This document shows, piece after piece, positions 21,393 to 31,753 of a stretch of DNA of 64,000 nucleotides. The translations under genes and the position numbers were made by a program. Origin of the DNA: Paraphoma chrysanthemicola (Eukaryota; Ascomycota; Dothideomycetes; Pleosporales; Phaeosphaeriaceae); assembly GCA_020744225.1 (NCBI GenBank), contig JAGMWG010000002.1:1054001-1118000 (forward strand). The letters are read 5' to 3'. Position 1 is the stretch's first letter. Every line of letters starts with the position of its first letter. The notes under the pieces were generated by a model that saw only the letters and a list, made by a program, of their open reading frames with translations, ran no database searches and had not been told where the DNA came from.

Positions 21393-23120
21393 TCATCTAC
21401 CCAATCTTGCTTTCATCTCATTCCTACCGTCCTCAAGCCATGCCTGCCACCTTCCCTTATTGTCCTCATCGAAGACTGGATCTTCACCCAGCACCTGGAG
21501 GCGGTTTTGCTTGTGCCACTCACCCAACTTGCTGCTCGTCTCCATTCCCCAGTGCCACATGATTCCATCATAGACTTCGACTGAACTTCGCCCAAGCTTC
21601 TTCGCGATCGAGATGCATTCCGTTGAATTCGGCGGCGCGGTTAGGAACTGACTTCGACGGTGGGCAAGCCATGCTAAGTAACACTCGACTGATTCTACGG
21701 ACCGTGTGGACCGGTGTCGTGCAATACCCACGGATGGAATACTCGAGGTCTCTCCGAATAGACCTCCGTCCGCACCCAGTGGTCTTTGCATGTCGCCTCG
21801 ACCGGAGCTCCCCGAAGATGGGTTGGCTTCAGTCTCCGTCATATCTGCGCTAGCGATTGTTTCGTCATCGTTAATCCGAGGCTGTTCGCTGTCAGCGCAC
21901 GCCACGCGATTTGCAAGTATCTCGTTGTCCAAAGCAGTAACTTCTGATTGTGGTGCGATCGAATCTTCCGCAAGATTCCCATCTGCGTGGCTTGTGCCCT
22001 CTTCCAAAACTCGGCTGCTTTCCACGACTGCAGGTTGCAGGAGGCCTTGTGACGCAGCGGATATTTCTTGTGTCAGGCTGCGGTCTGGATGGATGACTTC
22101 AGACTTACCTATGATGCTTGCTCCTTGGGTATTGACCACAGCACTCCCGCAAGCTTCTTTCTCCTCAGCGCCATTGCAGTAGAGCTCTTTCGTTCCCTCT
22201 GTGGTCTGGGCTTGTGCACACGGAGGAGCTGGCTGTTCGAATGCGTCCATCATCGCCACGTCCTCTATGTCGAGATCTCCAGGTTCAGCATGCTGGCAGC
22301 CAACGTCGGAAATCTGCAGGATTTCTTCGTTGAGAGCTGTTGGCAGGCCGTCGGCTGGAACACAGTCAAGTGCATCGTCAGGAAAGGGATCCATATCTGC
22401 CGCTCCGTCAATCAGCCAGCCATATGCCGACCGTCTGCTCTCATGTGTGTGGTCGTCCGGTATGTCTCCCGTTATGTTTTGGGGCTGTTCAGTGGTTGTA
22501 CTGCATGTCTCTTGTCCAAGATGTGTTTGCCTCTCCTGTTCGATCTCTAAATCATCGAATACGGGCAGGTGGTATCGTTCATGCTTTCCCTCGAAAGACT
22601 TATTGTAAGACCGCGCGAACTTGTTGTGGATCTTGACCGCCCGCTTATTGTCGTCTAGAAAACTTCTGAGCGCCGGTCGATAATGTTCGCGGTTCTTGGG
22701 CTCTCTGGCACTACGACGAACCAGAATGGACACGATAGCCTCATACGACTCGTACTCTTTCTGCGAGAGTTGTGGTCCGAAGATACTGCGGAGGCGGAGA
22801 AGAGCTGGGTGTTTTGGCGAGAGCTGTCTCGGTGTGCCGTGGCCCTTCGGTGCCTTAGAATCATTCTCAGCGAAAGTGGTGGTCTGCGCAATTGGCGTCT
22901 GTGCGGTAGGTGACTGCACTGAATCAGGCTGGGTGTCGCTGTCGGCGAGTAACGGCTTCTGCGTGGTCCAGAGCGTGATGCGGCCTGCTACATCTGAAGT
23001 TGATAGACTATCGCTCGGACCGCGGCTAGATGGAACTACATCCTCATTACTCACAGGTCCTAGGGAAACCGGCGGTACAACAGCGGCGGGAAGCTTTGTG
23101 CGCCGATTCCGCAGGTGCAT
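21393..23120 (-). CDS. Family C unknown protein, copy 1
   Basis: A single exon of 575 residues. The frame opens at a GTG, but the first ATG is at 23120 (MHLRNRRTK, basic). Two conserved ends flank an acidic disordered middle. The N-terminal block (about 90-180) ends HNKFARSYNKSFEGK and LPVFDDLE. The C-terminal block contains YLAWLAHRR, SIAKKLGRSSVEVYDGI and the signature LGEDPVFDED. Both blocks recur in the next minus-strand gene (LYNKYVK, LPVFEELE, LGEDPVIDGN). The paralogy is plain by eye. The function is unknown, with no secretion signal or membrane segment. Confidence 0.8.
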   Translation of the reverse strand: MHLRNRRTKLPAAVVPPVSLGPVSNEDVVPSSRGPSDSLSTSDVAGRITLWTTQKPLLADSDTQPDSVQSPTAQTPIAQTTTFAENDSKAPKGHGTPRQLSPKHPALLRLRSIFGPQLSQKEYESYEAIVSILVRRSAREPKNREHYRPALRSFLDDNKRAVKIHNKFARSYNKSFEGKHERYHLPVFDDLEIEQERQTHLGQETCSTTTEQPQNITGDIPDDHTHESRRSAYGWLIDGAADMDPFPDDALDCVPADGLPTALNEEILQISDVGCQHAEPGDLDIEDVAMMDAFEQPAPPCAQAQTTEGTKELYCNGAEEKEACGSAVVNTQGASIIGKSEVIHPDRSLTQEISAASQGLLQPAVVESSRVLEEGTSHADGNLAEDSIAPQSEVTALDNEILANRVACADSEQPRINDDETIASADMTETEANPSSGSSGRGDMQRPLGADGGLFGETSSIPSVGIARHRSTRSVESVECYLAWLAHRRSQFLTAPPNSTECISIAKKLGRSSVEVYDGIMWHWGMETSSKLGEWHKQNRLQVLGEDPVFDEDNKGRWQAWLEDGRNEMKARLGR

Positions 23121-23472
23121 CTTGGTTTTCGACAAAGGCTGCAGTCGACTCACGTCGCTGTAGACTTAGCAAAAGTAGAAGTGATTGAATACGTGTGCAG
23201 GTTGGTCGATATACGCGAGTGTTGATTAAACGCGTCGAAACATTCGCGAATGTAAACACAGGATGTGATGACGCAAGCATAACGGCGTCACAGCGTACAC
23301 TTTCCCAATTTCACATGGACATGGACCGCGGCCGAAAGTAAGCAGAGTATCACATGCGCCTCATCATATGTGCATTGCTAACCGGCGACAGTTCACGCGG
23401 TCAGAAACTTGAAGACTGCAACTACCACGTCTTGCCCCAACATACACGACCAGGAAAGGATAGCATCCAGAA
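23121..23472. other. Spacer between family C copies
   Basis: No gene is seen. It carries the promoter of copy 1 and the 3' end of copy 2, both on the minus strand. Confidence 0.6.
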
Positions 23473-25131
23473 TTAGCCCCACACACTCATCGCAATCTTC
23501 TTCTTCTCATGTAGGTCATTCCCATCAATCACCGGGTCTTCACCCAGGTACTTCATTCGGTTCTCCCTGTACATCCTCCCTCCACTGCCATGCTCCAGCT
23601 GCCAATAGCCATCAATCTCCTTCCATACATCCAGTGCCCTTCGACCGATTTGTACTGCAATCTTTCTCGCTTCCTGCGCCCACGGCTCGCCCTTTGGATC
23701 GGCAGAGCCACGAAACTCGAGCCAGCATAGATAGGCATGCCGAGCCGATACCATCTCACCGACATCGAAAGCCTTCACATTGCGGACATGTTGGTTCGGA
23801 AAGATGCGAATGTTGAAGGTTTCCATGTGTTTGAGATACGGTTCGTGGATGGTGATAAAGTCGTTGCCTTCACGCAGACCGAATGCGGTGATGATGCGTA
23901 CATCGTTGATGATGAGGTGGTCCACCGGACCATCTTGCATGTCGATGGTGACCTGGACGACATCACCGCAAGTTTTGCGATGAGCCCAAACGCCGGTGAT
24001 CTTTGCGAGCGGGTAGCGAAGTGCTTGTACGTCTTGAATGCGATTGATCGGGAATGCTTCTGTGTTAACAATGGGCGTGACCAGTTCGTTGGGCTTGAGT
24101 ATTGGTTGAGGGAGGGACTGCGCCGTGATCACGGATTCTCCGACAACAGTACAAGGAGCGGTACCATCTGCGCCTTGCTGGGCGTCTGGCTGAGAACGGA
24201 TCTCCGGTTTCATCGCTATCGCGACAGGTTTGTATCCGCTTGGAGATGCGCTCGCAACAGATGCCTGCTCGATAATAGCAGGAGCCGCGTCGCAGGATGC
24301 AACTCGCTGATGACTCTGCAGATCGGGAAAGCAGTCGGCCTCTGTTGCAACTCCCTCGCGAGCTTGCGCGTCCTGATTAGTTTTCGCGATCGTGACCGCG
24401 GGCTCTGGGATGTCGCTTTGGGCAGCCGTTATGCCCGCGTCTTCATGGTGTGCATTTGCGGTCGTGATCGTGGCTGCTTGTTCGGGCATAACTTTCTCGG
24501 CAGCCACCATATCCATTATTCCTTCTCGTGAATCCGCCGCTTCGTCAATATGGTGCTCAGAGATCGTCACGTCCGGGTCTTCGCGTTCATCTGCAGCCTC
24601 TGTGTCCATCGCCAAATTTGCTTGCTCCGTCTCCTTCCTTGTCTCCACCATTTCCAATGCAAGCGTTCCATCTTCTTGCCGGTCGGACTGGGTATGCACA
24701 CCAGCAGCGTCCTCCATGTCGACATCTTCATTCTCCTGTGGTTCTATTTCCATCTGCCGCATCTGTGCTTCTGCCGCTCGTACTTGCGCCTCTAGCTCCT
24801 CGAACACTGGTAGGCGGTACGTCAACCTCTTTTCTTTCTGCATGTGCGCCTTCACATACTTGTTATACAATTCAACAATCTGTGTATTCTCCTCAACAAT
24901 ATTGCGAATCTTGCGTCGGCGCGGCCCAAGGAATTTAGGTTTCTTGTTCCCAAGCTTCATGACTAAGGCAATGGTGTTTGTGAATTCTCTGCGTGTTGCA
25001 TCGTCCAGAAGTGCTTCGATTTCTACGCGCATGGTAGCGAGGGCGGGCGCGGACGGGGGCGTGCGGACGGTGATGGTGCCCTCCGAGGCAGTAAGCGCTG
25101 TCGGAACGGGTTGGGGATGATTGGCCTCCAT
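23473..25131 (-). CDS. Family C unknown protein, copy 2
   Basis: A single exon of 552 residues. The start is ATG 25131 (MEANHPQPVP); the longer frame begins at a GTG. The N-terminal block has NKKPKFLGPRRRKIRN, LYNKYVKAHMQ and LPVFEELE. A long acidic stretch follows (EPQENEDVDMEDAAG). A middle ordered segment reads HLIINDVRIITAFG and KAFDVGEMVSARHAYLCWLE. The C-terminal signature is YWQLEHGS, then ENRMKYLGEDPVIDG. Copy 1 shares the two ends. The gene at 27689-28783 shares the middle segment (RMIIVDPNILRIFG, MFDVARLV), so the three genes form one local family of recombined modules. Function unknown. Confidence 0.8.
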   Translation of the reverse strand: MEANHPQPVPTALTASEGTITVRTPPSAPALATMRVEIEALLDDATRREFTNTIALVMKLGNKKPKFLGPRRRKIRNIVEENTQIVELYNKYVKAHMQKEKRLTYRLPVFEELEAQVRAAEAQMRQMEIEPQENEDVDMEDAAGVHTQSDRQEDGTLALEMVETRKETEQANLAMDTEAADEREDPDVTISEHHIDEAADSREGIMDMVAAEKVMPEQAATITTANAHHEDAGITAAQSDIPEPAVTIAKTNQDAQAREGVATEADCFPDLQSHQRVASCDAAPAIIEQASVASASPSGYKPVAIAMKPEIRSQPDAQQGADGTAPCTVVGESVITAQSLPQPILKPNELVTPIVNTEAFPINRIQDVQALRYPLAKITGVWAHRKTCGDVVQVTIDMQDGPVDHLIINDVRIITAFGLREGNDFITIHEPYLKHMETFNIRIFPNQHVRNVKAFDVGEMVSARHAYLCWLEFRGSADPKGEPWAQEARKIAVQIGRRALDVWKEIDGYWQLEHGSGGRMYRENRMKYLGEDPVIDGNDLHEKKKIAMSVWG

Positions 25132-25828
25132 GATGATAGATGGAGACTGAGATGATAGAGCCAGAACCACGGAGATCGGTCAGTATTTCACGTATGTGCG
25201 AGATCTCAACAGTTGGCATACGCTGGACGTGGTAATGGGCATGCAAAGCGGGAACGCGCTTAGTGACAACTTCGAGCAAACATTGTTTTCACTTTCACAA
25301 ACACGCGGCGCGTGTGAAATTATGGTAGCGATGCGAGTGACGTCACCGTCTGGTATAACGAAGATATCGATACTTACAAAATGTGTTCAAACAATGGGAC
25401 TAGGTAGGTCGGCAAGTCTCACTCGGAAACTGAATCGAGCTGAAGTGATCATAAGCAGGACGAGAACGGAACTGGAAGATTGGAGTACTGGCTGGGGTCT
25501 GCAGAGCTTCATGCCTTCCTCACTATATGCCCTTCTTCTTTCTTTTCAAATCTGAGTTTCGTAACTGTCACCTTACTTAGATACCGATCTTGGTCATTGG
25601 TCTATCTAGCCATGTAAAGAGAGGATACAATCTGTCTGTAACATCCGCCTGCGCCGCGCGAAAAACAATGTCTGCTAATATGTCACACATGTGCCTGCCA
25701 GCTCTCATGTGCAGCCCATCTTACCACTTCTCCTCCTTGGTTCTGGCCATACAGAGCCGCCGTAATCAGACGGCTCAAAGCCCTCCTGAAGCTTCCATCG
25801 CATGCTTGCATCATTCTTCGAGTTCCGA
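25132..25828. other. Intergenic region
   Basis: I see no gene. It is the upstream region of family C copy 2 and the 3' side of the next minus-strand gene. Confidence 0.55.
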
Positions 25829-26689
25829 CTACATCCCTGCAGAGTTGCCGTCTCCCTTGGAAGACCGAGCACCACCGTCCTTCTCGGTCCAATCTTTATA
25901 GACCCTTTTGAAAGCTGGACTCATGTCCTCAAGCGGCCGATTTAAAGGGTGCATGCCGGTCTTCCGATGTCTGTCGCGTGCACGCCATGAGAGCGCAGTC
26001 ATGACCTCGTCACTATGATCATTCTCAGATGGTCGTGGATAGGACGGAATAGCAGATGTTTTCTTCTGAGCAGGAGCAGGCTCAGCAGGCATCGCGTCTG
26101 GCACTGCAGCTGCAGCATGTTCCTGTGCGGCTCGGCGACGCAGAAGAAGGGCGAGATATTTCGGTAACCCTGTATTAGACGGATTGTTCTCGTCCCTTGA
26201 AGCGCTCTGGTCATCGGAATCTTCCTGTAAGCTGCTGTATTGTGCTTTGGGAATACTATGACGCGATTCAAACGACGAGGAATCGAATTGTTTTCCGTGA
26301 CCGGACGACTCGTCCATATCACCCCACTGGCTGTGATCTTCAGACACATCCGTGTCAAGGGTATTTCTCGATGGTTGAATTTTATGACTTTCCGCTATTA
26401 TTCCTTCTGAGCCGAAGATCTCGCCTCGTTCCTTCGAGGCAGGTTTGGGCTTGCTCCGTGGAGACGATGGACGAAGATCATCATCGTCAGAAGAGATGCT
26501 GAGGTCTTCATTTTGGTTCTCAAGTCCAACAGTCTGTGCGACTTGCCTGGGTGATCTGGATGCTGGCAGAGTCCACTCTTCTTCCGAGTCCTTGAGATCG
26601 ATTTTGCGCTTCTTCTGAGATCGAACGCTGCTTTCGAAGTGATCCTGTGCAGTGAGCTTCCCGCTTGTCTTCGTGTTTGCTTGGGTCAT
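25829..26689 (-). CDS. Unknown charged, disordered protein
   Basis: A single exon of 286 residues from ATG 26689 (MTQANTKTSGK). It is Ser/Asp/Glu-rich (SISSDDDDLRPSSPRSK) with a basic KKRKID cluster near the start, a helical patch (PKYLALLLRRRAAQEHAAAA) and a more ordered C-terminus with TALSWRARDRHRKTGMHPLN and SPAFKRVYKDW. There is no recognisable domain and no clear match to families A, B, C or E. It may be a nuclear protein. An uninterrupted 286-codon frame with coding-like composition supports a real gene. Confidence 0.65.
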   Translation of the reverse strand: MTQANTKTSGKLTAQDHFESSVRSQKKRKIDLKDSEEEWTLPASRSPRQVAQTVGLENQNEDLSISSDDDDLRPSSPRSKPKPASKERGEIFGSEGIIAESHKIQPSRNTLDTDVSEDHSQWGDMDESSGHGKQFDSSSFESRHSIPKAQYSSLQEDSDDQSASRDENNPSNTGLPKYLALLLRRRAAQEHAAAAVPDAMPAEPAPAQKKTSAIPSYPRPSENDHSDEVMTALSWRARDRHRKTGMHPLNRPLEDMSPAFKRVYKDWTEKDGGARSSKGDGNSAGM

Positions 26690-27688
26690 GGTTCAACTCG
26701 CGAAGGATTAGAAATCAAGGATTTGAAGGTTGATTTTGGAGAGGTTCCCAAGGGAGGTAGGTTGAGGCTGTTGGTTGAGAGTGGTCACCCGCTGGTGGTG
26801 AGATAGTGAGGAGATCATGATCTTGGTCGAAAAAATGTACTGTACGATTGTGAAGAGCGGACGTGCAATAAAGTGAACTGCAGAGGTTTCTGTTGCGCCT
26901 CTGGCCCTGGGAGTTCCACACGTGATGTCAAGAGGTTTCACCAAATGAAATTATACAAGTTATCTGCGTTGCCTTCAAGCATGTGACTGCGTAACGAACT
27001 ACGGGAAAGTGGAAATTTACTGATAGTCAAAGATGTTCGAGGTCAAGCACATCGACCAGTACGAGGTCAAACCACTTTGCGACATGAACATGGCATACTA
27101 GAAGCTAGAATATTTTCGATCTGGAACTACTCTGCAAGTCTTGGTGCATACAAACGAGACGGTCGAGATATCTGGTGTAATCTGAGCTGTGAGGCTTGTG
27201 CTAATTGGGCTTGTGTGGAGGCTTGAACAGGACTAGGGAGTGTTTCAAGTCTTGCGGAATGAGTAGAGGAGATGCATGAGCGACAACAAGGATCAGGAAC
27301 GGTTTAAGGCAATTCTCCAGGAGCTTAGGTATGTATTCGATAAGATGCGAGTATGGAGCACGACGGTCTTGGAAGGTGGGAAGGCGTGGAAGAGAGAGAG
27401 GGTGTGCAAGAAGTCATGAAAGAGGTCAAGTTTGAATTGTGCATTGATTATAGGTGATCAAAAGACCTGGTATCCAAAGTTTCGTCCTCATGCCAGCATT
27501 TTCAACCTATGTCAAAGACGTCGAGGCTGCTTGCTAATAGTTTCAGATGCCCTTCTATTCTCACACTCCTCTTTCCATCTTCTCTCCTTCGCCTCCATCA
27601 CCTCGAATAACCTCTCGAGTTCACCCACCTCCAGCTCACCATCGTCACTCACCCCACTTATCCAGCTGTCTTCCACACTTCCTCCCTT
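26690..27688. other. Intergenic region
   Basis: No supportable gene. The segment around 27540-27700 is C/T-rich on the plus strand and borders the 3' end of the next minus-strand gene. Confidence 0.55.
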
Positions 27689-28783
27689 CTAAGAAGCAGT
27701 CTCTTCATCTTCGTCAAACAATGGGATCCGGCATGGGATATTCCACCCACTGCTGATTCCGAGCTTGGCATACTGATTGTGCAAATCCACAATGTTGTGA
27801 CGACGAATAAATGCTTCGAGATCGGTATGCATGCGCTTCTTATTGGCAGGCTTAGCCGCAGTCTTATGGCGGCCGGTGTCGATGAAGTAGTAGTATTCAA
27901 AGTGGGTGTTAGGAGGAAGTCTCACGAGAATCTGGTCGAGAATGGGGCCCATACGTTTGCCATAGGGTCCCTTAGACATGGGCGGGACTCGATTATTACG
28001 AAGAGGCGGTGGCGTTGATATGCTTGAAGTGGATGATAGAGCTGTCGCGGGAGGTGAGTTTTCCTTTTCTTGCTCGCAATCGAGCTCTGGCTTTTCTTCG
28101 ATCGGGCTCAATGCAGAGGGTTCAGTAATGTCATTGGCTTTCGGCGGAACCGCATTGCGCTTGTTGCGCTTCTTCTTCTTCAAGTAGTCTTCGAGCAAGT
28201 CAGGGTCTTTCCCTTGCCGAGAGTTGGACGGCGGCATTGGTGATCGCGGTCCGGCACGCTTCTTCGGTGCGACTGGTGTCGCGCGGCTCTTCGCACCCTT
28301 CGCTGTTCCTTTTGCCCCATCTTCCTCGAAGGTCTTTCGCACGCGCTCGTGGACTGCGCTACCCTCTGGGTCATTAACCATGCCGAGACGATACCGTTCA
28401 TTTCCCAACCGAGCAGCTGCTGGCAGCTGTGTGATCTCTACCAAGCGTGCGACATCGAACATGCTCATATCCAAATCATCGCCATCTTCAGGAACTGGCT
28501 TGATGGAATCAAGCCTGAATAAAGGCCATGGGTGTAAAACGCTCATATTAATCACATTGCCGTTCTCTCCGAATATTCTCAGTATGTTGGGATCGACGAT
28601 GATCATGCGCTGGTACGGTGCATCGTCGAGCTTGGCCGCTGCTTTGACAACACGTCCATTAGCGTCTTTGAAGACATAGACGAGTCCGACTCTAGAGGAG
28701 AGCCCGAAAGCTTGGATATGCTGAGCGGGAAAAGGGACGGGGACCGTTGTCCGGGTAAGCTTAAATGATCGTGTTTCTGACAT
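27689..28783 (-). CDS. Family C-related unknown protein, copy 3
   Basis: A single exon of 364 residues. I place the start at 28783 (MSETRSFKLTRTTVPV) rather than at the upstream non-ATG opening of the frame. The N-terminal about 160 residues are ordered (FGLSSRVGLVYVFKDANGRV, RMIIVDPNILRIFGENGN, MSMFDVARLVEITQL) and resemble the middle segment of family C copy 2. A basic Lys-rich linker (KKKKRNKRN) follows. The C-terminus, with IVDLHNQYAKLG and RIPLFDEDEE, resembles the family C N-terminal block (HNKFARSYN, LPVFDDLE). So the modules are present in a different order. Function unknown; probably nuclear. Confidence 0.75.
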   Translation of the reverse strand: MSETRSFKLTRTTVPVPFPAQHIQAFGLSSRVGLVYVFKDANGRVVKAAAKLDDAPYQRMIIVDPNILRIFGENGNVINMSVLHPWPLFRLDSIKPVPEDGDDLDMSMFDVARLVEITQLPAAARLGNERYRLGMVNDPEGSAVHERVRKTFEEDGAKGTAKGAKSRATPVAPKKRAGPRSPMPPSNSRQGKDPDLLEDYLKKKKRNKRNAVPPKANDITEPSALSPIEEKPELDCEQEKENSPPATALSSTSSISTPPPLRNNRVPPMSKGPYGKRMGPILDQILVRLPPNTHFEYYYFIDTGRHKTAAKPANKKRMHTDLEAFIRRHNIVDLHNQYAKLGISSGWNIPCRIPLFDEDEETAS

Positions 28784-29401
28784 GTTGGGTAAAGAATGTG
28801 TGGTAGTCGATGTTATTCGGTCGGAGTGAAAGAGTTCGGGTTGAGTCCAAACGCAGAGTCTGTGGTCCAGAGTGCAAGGGCTATTGGAGATATACGTAAG
28901 CGCCATAGGCGTAGCGCTGTGTTTCTGGGAAAGGCAGCAGCCTTTCACTGTCGCGTGGGAAGTGACGTTCAGTCCAAGTCAGCACTGTCTCTTCGAACAA
29001 TGTAATCACCACAAAATTTAAGAGTCAGTACGTCCATGATAGACTCACAGTATCTTTCATCAAAGCGTGGTGGCTGACATGCTGCCTTGTGTAGCTTTGT
29101 CGCGCTAAGGTATGCTATAGATGGCAATTAAACCCCTTGAAGGAGGCACTTCGCGACGTGACTGAGAAACCGTATAGTGATAATTCCAAGGTCATCGAAT
29201 CGTATCTCCCAAATCGAAAACATCAAATAGCATAAGCGGTTGTGGGGTAACGAATTCATTCAACAGTGGCCACTGTAGGCGAACCAGCGCCGGGAAGAAA
29301 AAATAACAAAATTGCACGAAAAAATACTCAAAACACCAAAAAAAACCAAAAAGGCTCAAACACCAAAAAGGCCCAAACGCCACCACCAACCACTCCCCCC
29401 T
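28784..29401. other. Intergenic region with A-rich block
   Basis: 29290-29390 is strongly A-rich on the plus strand, with a short repeated unit (CACCAAAAAGGC). It forms the T-rich 3' flank of the minus-strand family E gene. I see no gene. Confidence 0.55.
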
Positions 29402-31753
29402 TCACTCCTTCTTGCCCTTCTTCTCCTTCTTGGCAAGGACTGGTACACGCCCCTTCGCGTACCAGTCCTTGCCAAATCGCTCCACCTCCTTGGTCAGGCT
29501 CGAGTGCGTTCGAGCCTGTCTCGCAGCCAGCGAGCCCTCAACCACCCGACCGTCGAACTCCTTGTTGAAGGCCGCAACGAAGGCCTTCCAGCCCTTAATG
29601 GGCTTGCCGTCCTTGAGGTTGGCAAGAATCCACCGCCGCTCGACCGGCAGGTAGGCCTCGACAGGCTCGCGAAAACGCACGTTTGTACAGCGACGAATCT
29701 GCTGCACCGTGCGCTTATTGAGCGCTGTCAAGGCCTCCTGGTTGGTCCAGTCGCGCGGCGGCGGATTCTGGAAGACCTTCTTGTTGCCCGTCGCGTCTTT
29801 GAGCTTGATGACCAGCTTGCGCTTCTGGTCGGCGACGGTGCCGTCAGCAAGGAGTTCGAACCGGCCGGGAACGAACTGAGTAAACTCAGGATGAGTCGTA
29901 AACTCATCGTCGTTTGTCGTTGAGGTCGCGTAGGCGCCCCAAGACACGTTCCGGAATAGATGCGACTTCTTGATCCCCTTGATGTCACCCGGGATCTCGT
30001 CTGCATCGCTGTCGTAGTATTCCGGACCGGCCTTGGGGGCGCCCGCGATCAGCTGCGCATGCTCTGGGTTCTTGAGGTCGAGCATGCGCTCGCTGCGCTT
30101 CATTGCTGGCTGCGAGAGCGAAAGCTGCCGCACCGACTCATTGTCGGAGTCCTGGTCAGGTATTGCCTCGGACATGGCGGCCTCGGCGCCATTGTCGATT
30201 GCCTGGCTAGCTAATCTTTGGCGCTTTGCAGCGTTGCGAATCCTTGAGGCAATCCCGGAGCACATATTGACCAAGTTGATGGCAGCGGTGTGGTCGTCTT
30301 GGGGTACACCAAGCCCCATAAGAAGCTGTGCAGCGTTCATCGTACCAGGGGTTGGAGGAAGACTGTCGGCGTCAACAGCGGCAGGCCGAGGCGTGGTTGG
30401 AATGAAGCCATCAGGGATGCTAGGGTGAATGAAGCTCTTGGTCCCATTGCTGGGACGAGGTGACACGTTGGCGCTTGATTTGACAGACAAAACGGGGCGG
30501 CGCCGGGAAGAACGACGTCGCCGAGGTGGAATGCCCGTCTGGATGGCATCCTGTAGCCTATTGCTCCTGATAGCGTGCGCAGGGAACTCGTGGTGGACAT
30601 TATCGTCATAGCCATCGAAGGCTTGGTCAGGGCCACGCTTGATACCTGAGGGGCGGACTGATGGGGTGGCGATGATAGAGCTAGTCACGGTGATGGGACG
30701 AAGTGACTTGGGAGATGGGCTGTCGGCATGAGAGTCGTAAGGCGAATCAAAGTATCCTGATCGTGGTAACGCAGACGAATGATGATACATTGGAGGTGGA
30801 CCGGCGGGAACATAGGCGGGTACCACACCATGGTCATAAGAAGAGTCGTGAATAGGATCGTAAGGCAGGCTACCAGACGTAGTGCAAGAAGAGTTGTTAT
30901 CCGGAGCGTATGAATCGCCAGCGAATGCATAGCCATTGTGGGGAGGAACCATGAGGCCGTTGATATGATGATACAGAAGAGCGTTGGTCGAAGCGTAGGA
31001 ATGGACGTTTCCATAAGGGTACACGAGAATTTGAGGATGGGAGGAAACATGTAGAGAAGACCGAATGGCGCCATTGACATGAGCATGGGGGAGGCCGTTG
31101 GATGAAGCGAAGGCAGAGTGACTGTTGGGACCGTAGCTCTGGCCGTTGGTAGGAGCGTAAGTCGAGCCATGAGCAGGAGCATAGCCAGTGGCAATATGGG
31201 GAAGACCGCCGGAAGGAGCAAGGCCGTTGAACGAGAGCAGGTCGCTGAAAGATGGGAGGCCGGTGACAGGTGGGTTGGAATGATTGTTCGAAGCATCAGG
31301 CTGGCCGACAGTGGTATTTCGTGCAGCATCGGAATCTGTTGATCTGAGTAAGACTCTTGTAAGTTGAAAGAAATGTCACGTACCAGCAGCAGCAGTGGCG
31401 GCGGCGGCGGCAGCAGCTTCAGCCTCACGACGCTTCCAGGTGAGCCTGAGTCGAGGACGACGAGAGGGCTTGCAATCGGTAGCAGATGCAGTATTAGATT
31501 CGCGCTTGACGACGGAAGCATAAGTCTGTGCTTCGATGGAGGGCATGGCAATGTCGCGGGCTCGTTCCTCAGCAGCGGCCTCAGACTGGACGGCATAAAA
31601 AGCGGTGGAGACGGCGGGAGCGACATCGCTGGCGGAGTCCTTGCGGCCGACCATCCAATCGAGCGGAGTCCATGGGGTACGCGGAGTCTTGTTGTGGGCG
31701 GAGCGGCGGATCAGGCCAGTGGGGCTGCTGATGGGCGTGACGTATGGAGGCAT
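29402..31753 (-). CDS. Family E Myb/SANT-like protein, copy 2
   Basis: Two exons (31753-31384 and 31335-29402) encode 767 residues. The 48-nt intron (GTACGT to CAACAG) joins the frames precisely. Exon 1 is basic and ends in a poly-alanine run. The region from about 125 to 370 is low complexity (Ser/Pro/His/Asn). The conserved C-terminus (about 620-760) carries GRFELLADG, KRKLVIKLKDATG, RDWTNQEALTALNKRT, EAYLPVERRWILANL, FVAAFNKEFDGRV and a Lys-rich tail. The helix pattern E..YL..L followed by FN..F.G resembles fungal Myb/SANT-like DNA-binding repeats (by eye, moderate). Paralogues in this window are 51898-53739 and the frameshifted 8582-10388. Inference: a DNA- or chromatin-binding protein. 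Confidence 0.85.
29430..29475. repeat. Perfect 17-bp inverted repeat inside coding sequence
   Basis: Left arm 29430-29446 and right arm 29459-29475 are exact reverse complements with a 12-base loop. It lies about 30 bases before the stop of the family E gene, so the mRNA would fold a strong hairpin at the end of its reading frame. Confidence 0.95.
31384..31416. repeat. GCN trinucleotide run (poly-alanine)
   Basis: An imperfect CAG/CGG-type trinucleotide run read on the minus strand as alanine codons. It ends at the exon 1 donor of the family E gene, so its length may vary between isolates. Confidence 0.8.

Noticed and set aside
23737..25120. Long plus-strand frames (264 and 242 codons) opposite family C copy 2
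   Set aside because: Low-complexity Ser/Ala/Cys translations mirror the acidic minus-strand gene; no start context or domain.
29290..29390. A-rich block that might be the tail of a retroposed element
   Set aside because: No target-site duplication or element body was seen next to it; more likely the T-rich 3' flank of the minus-strand gene.
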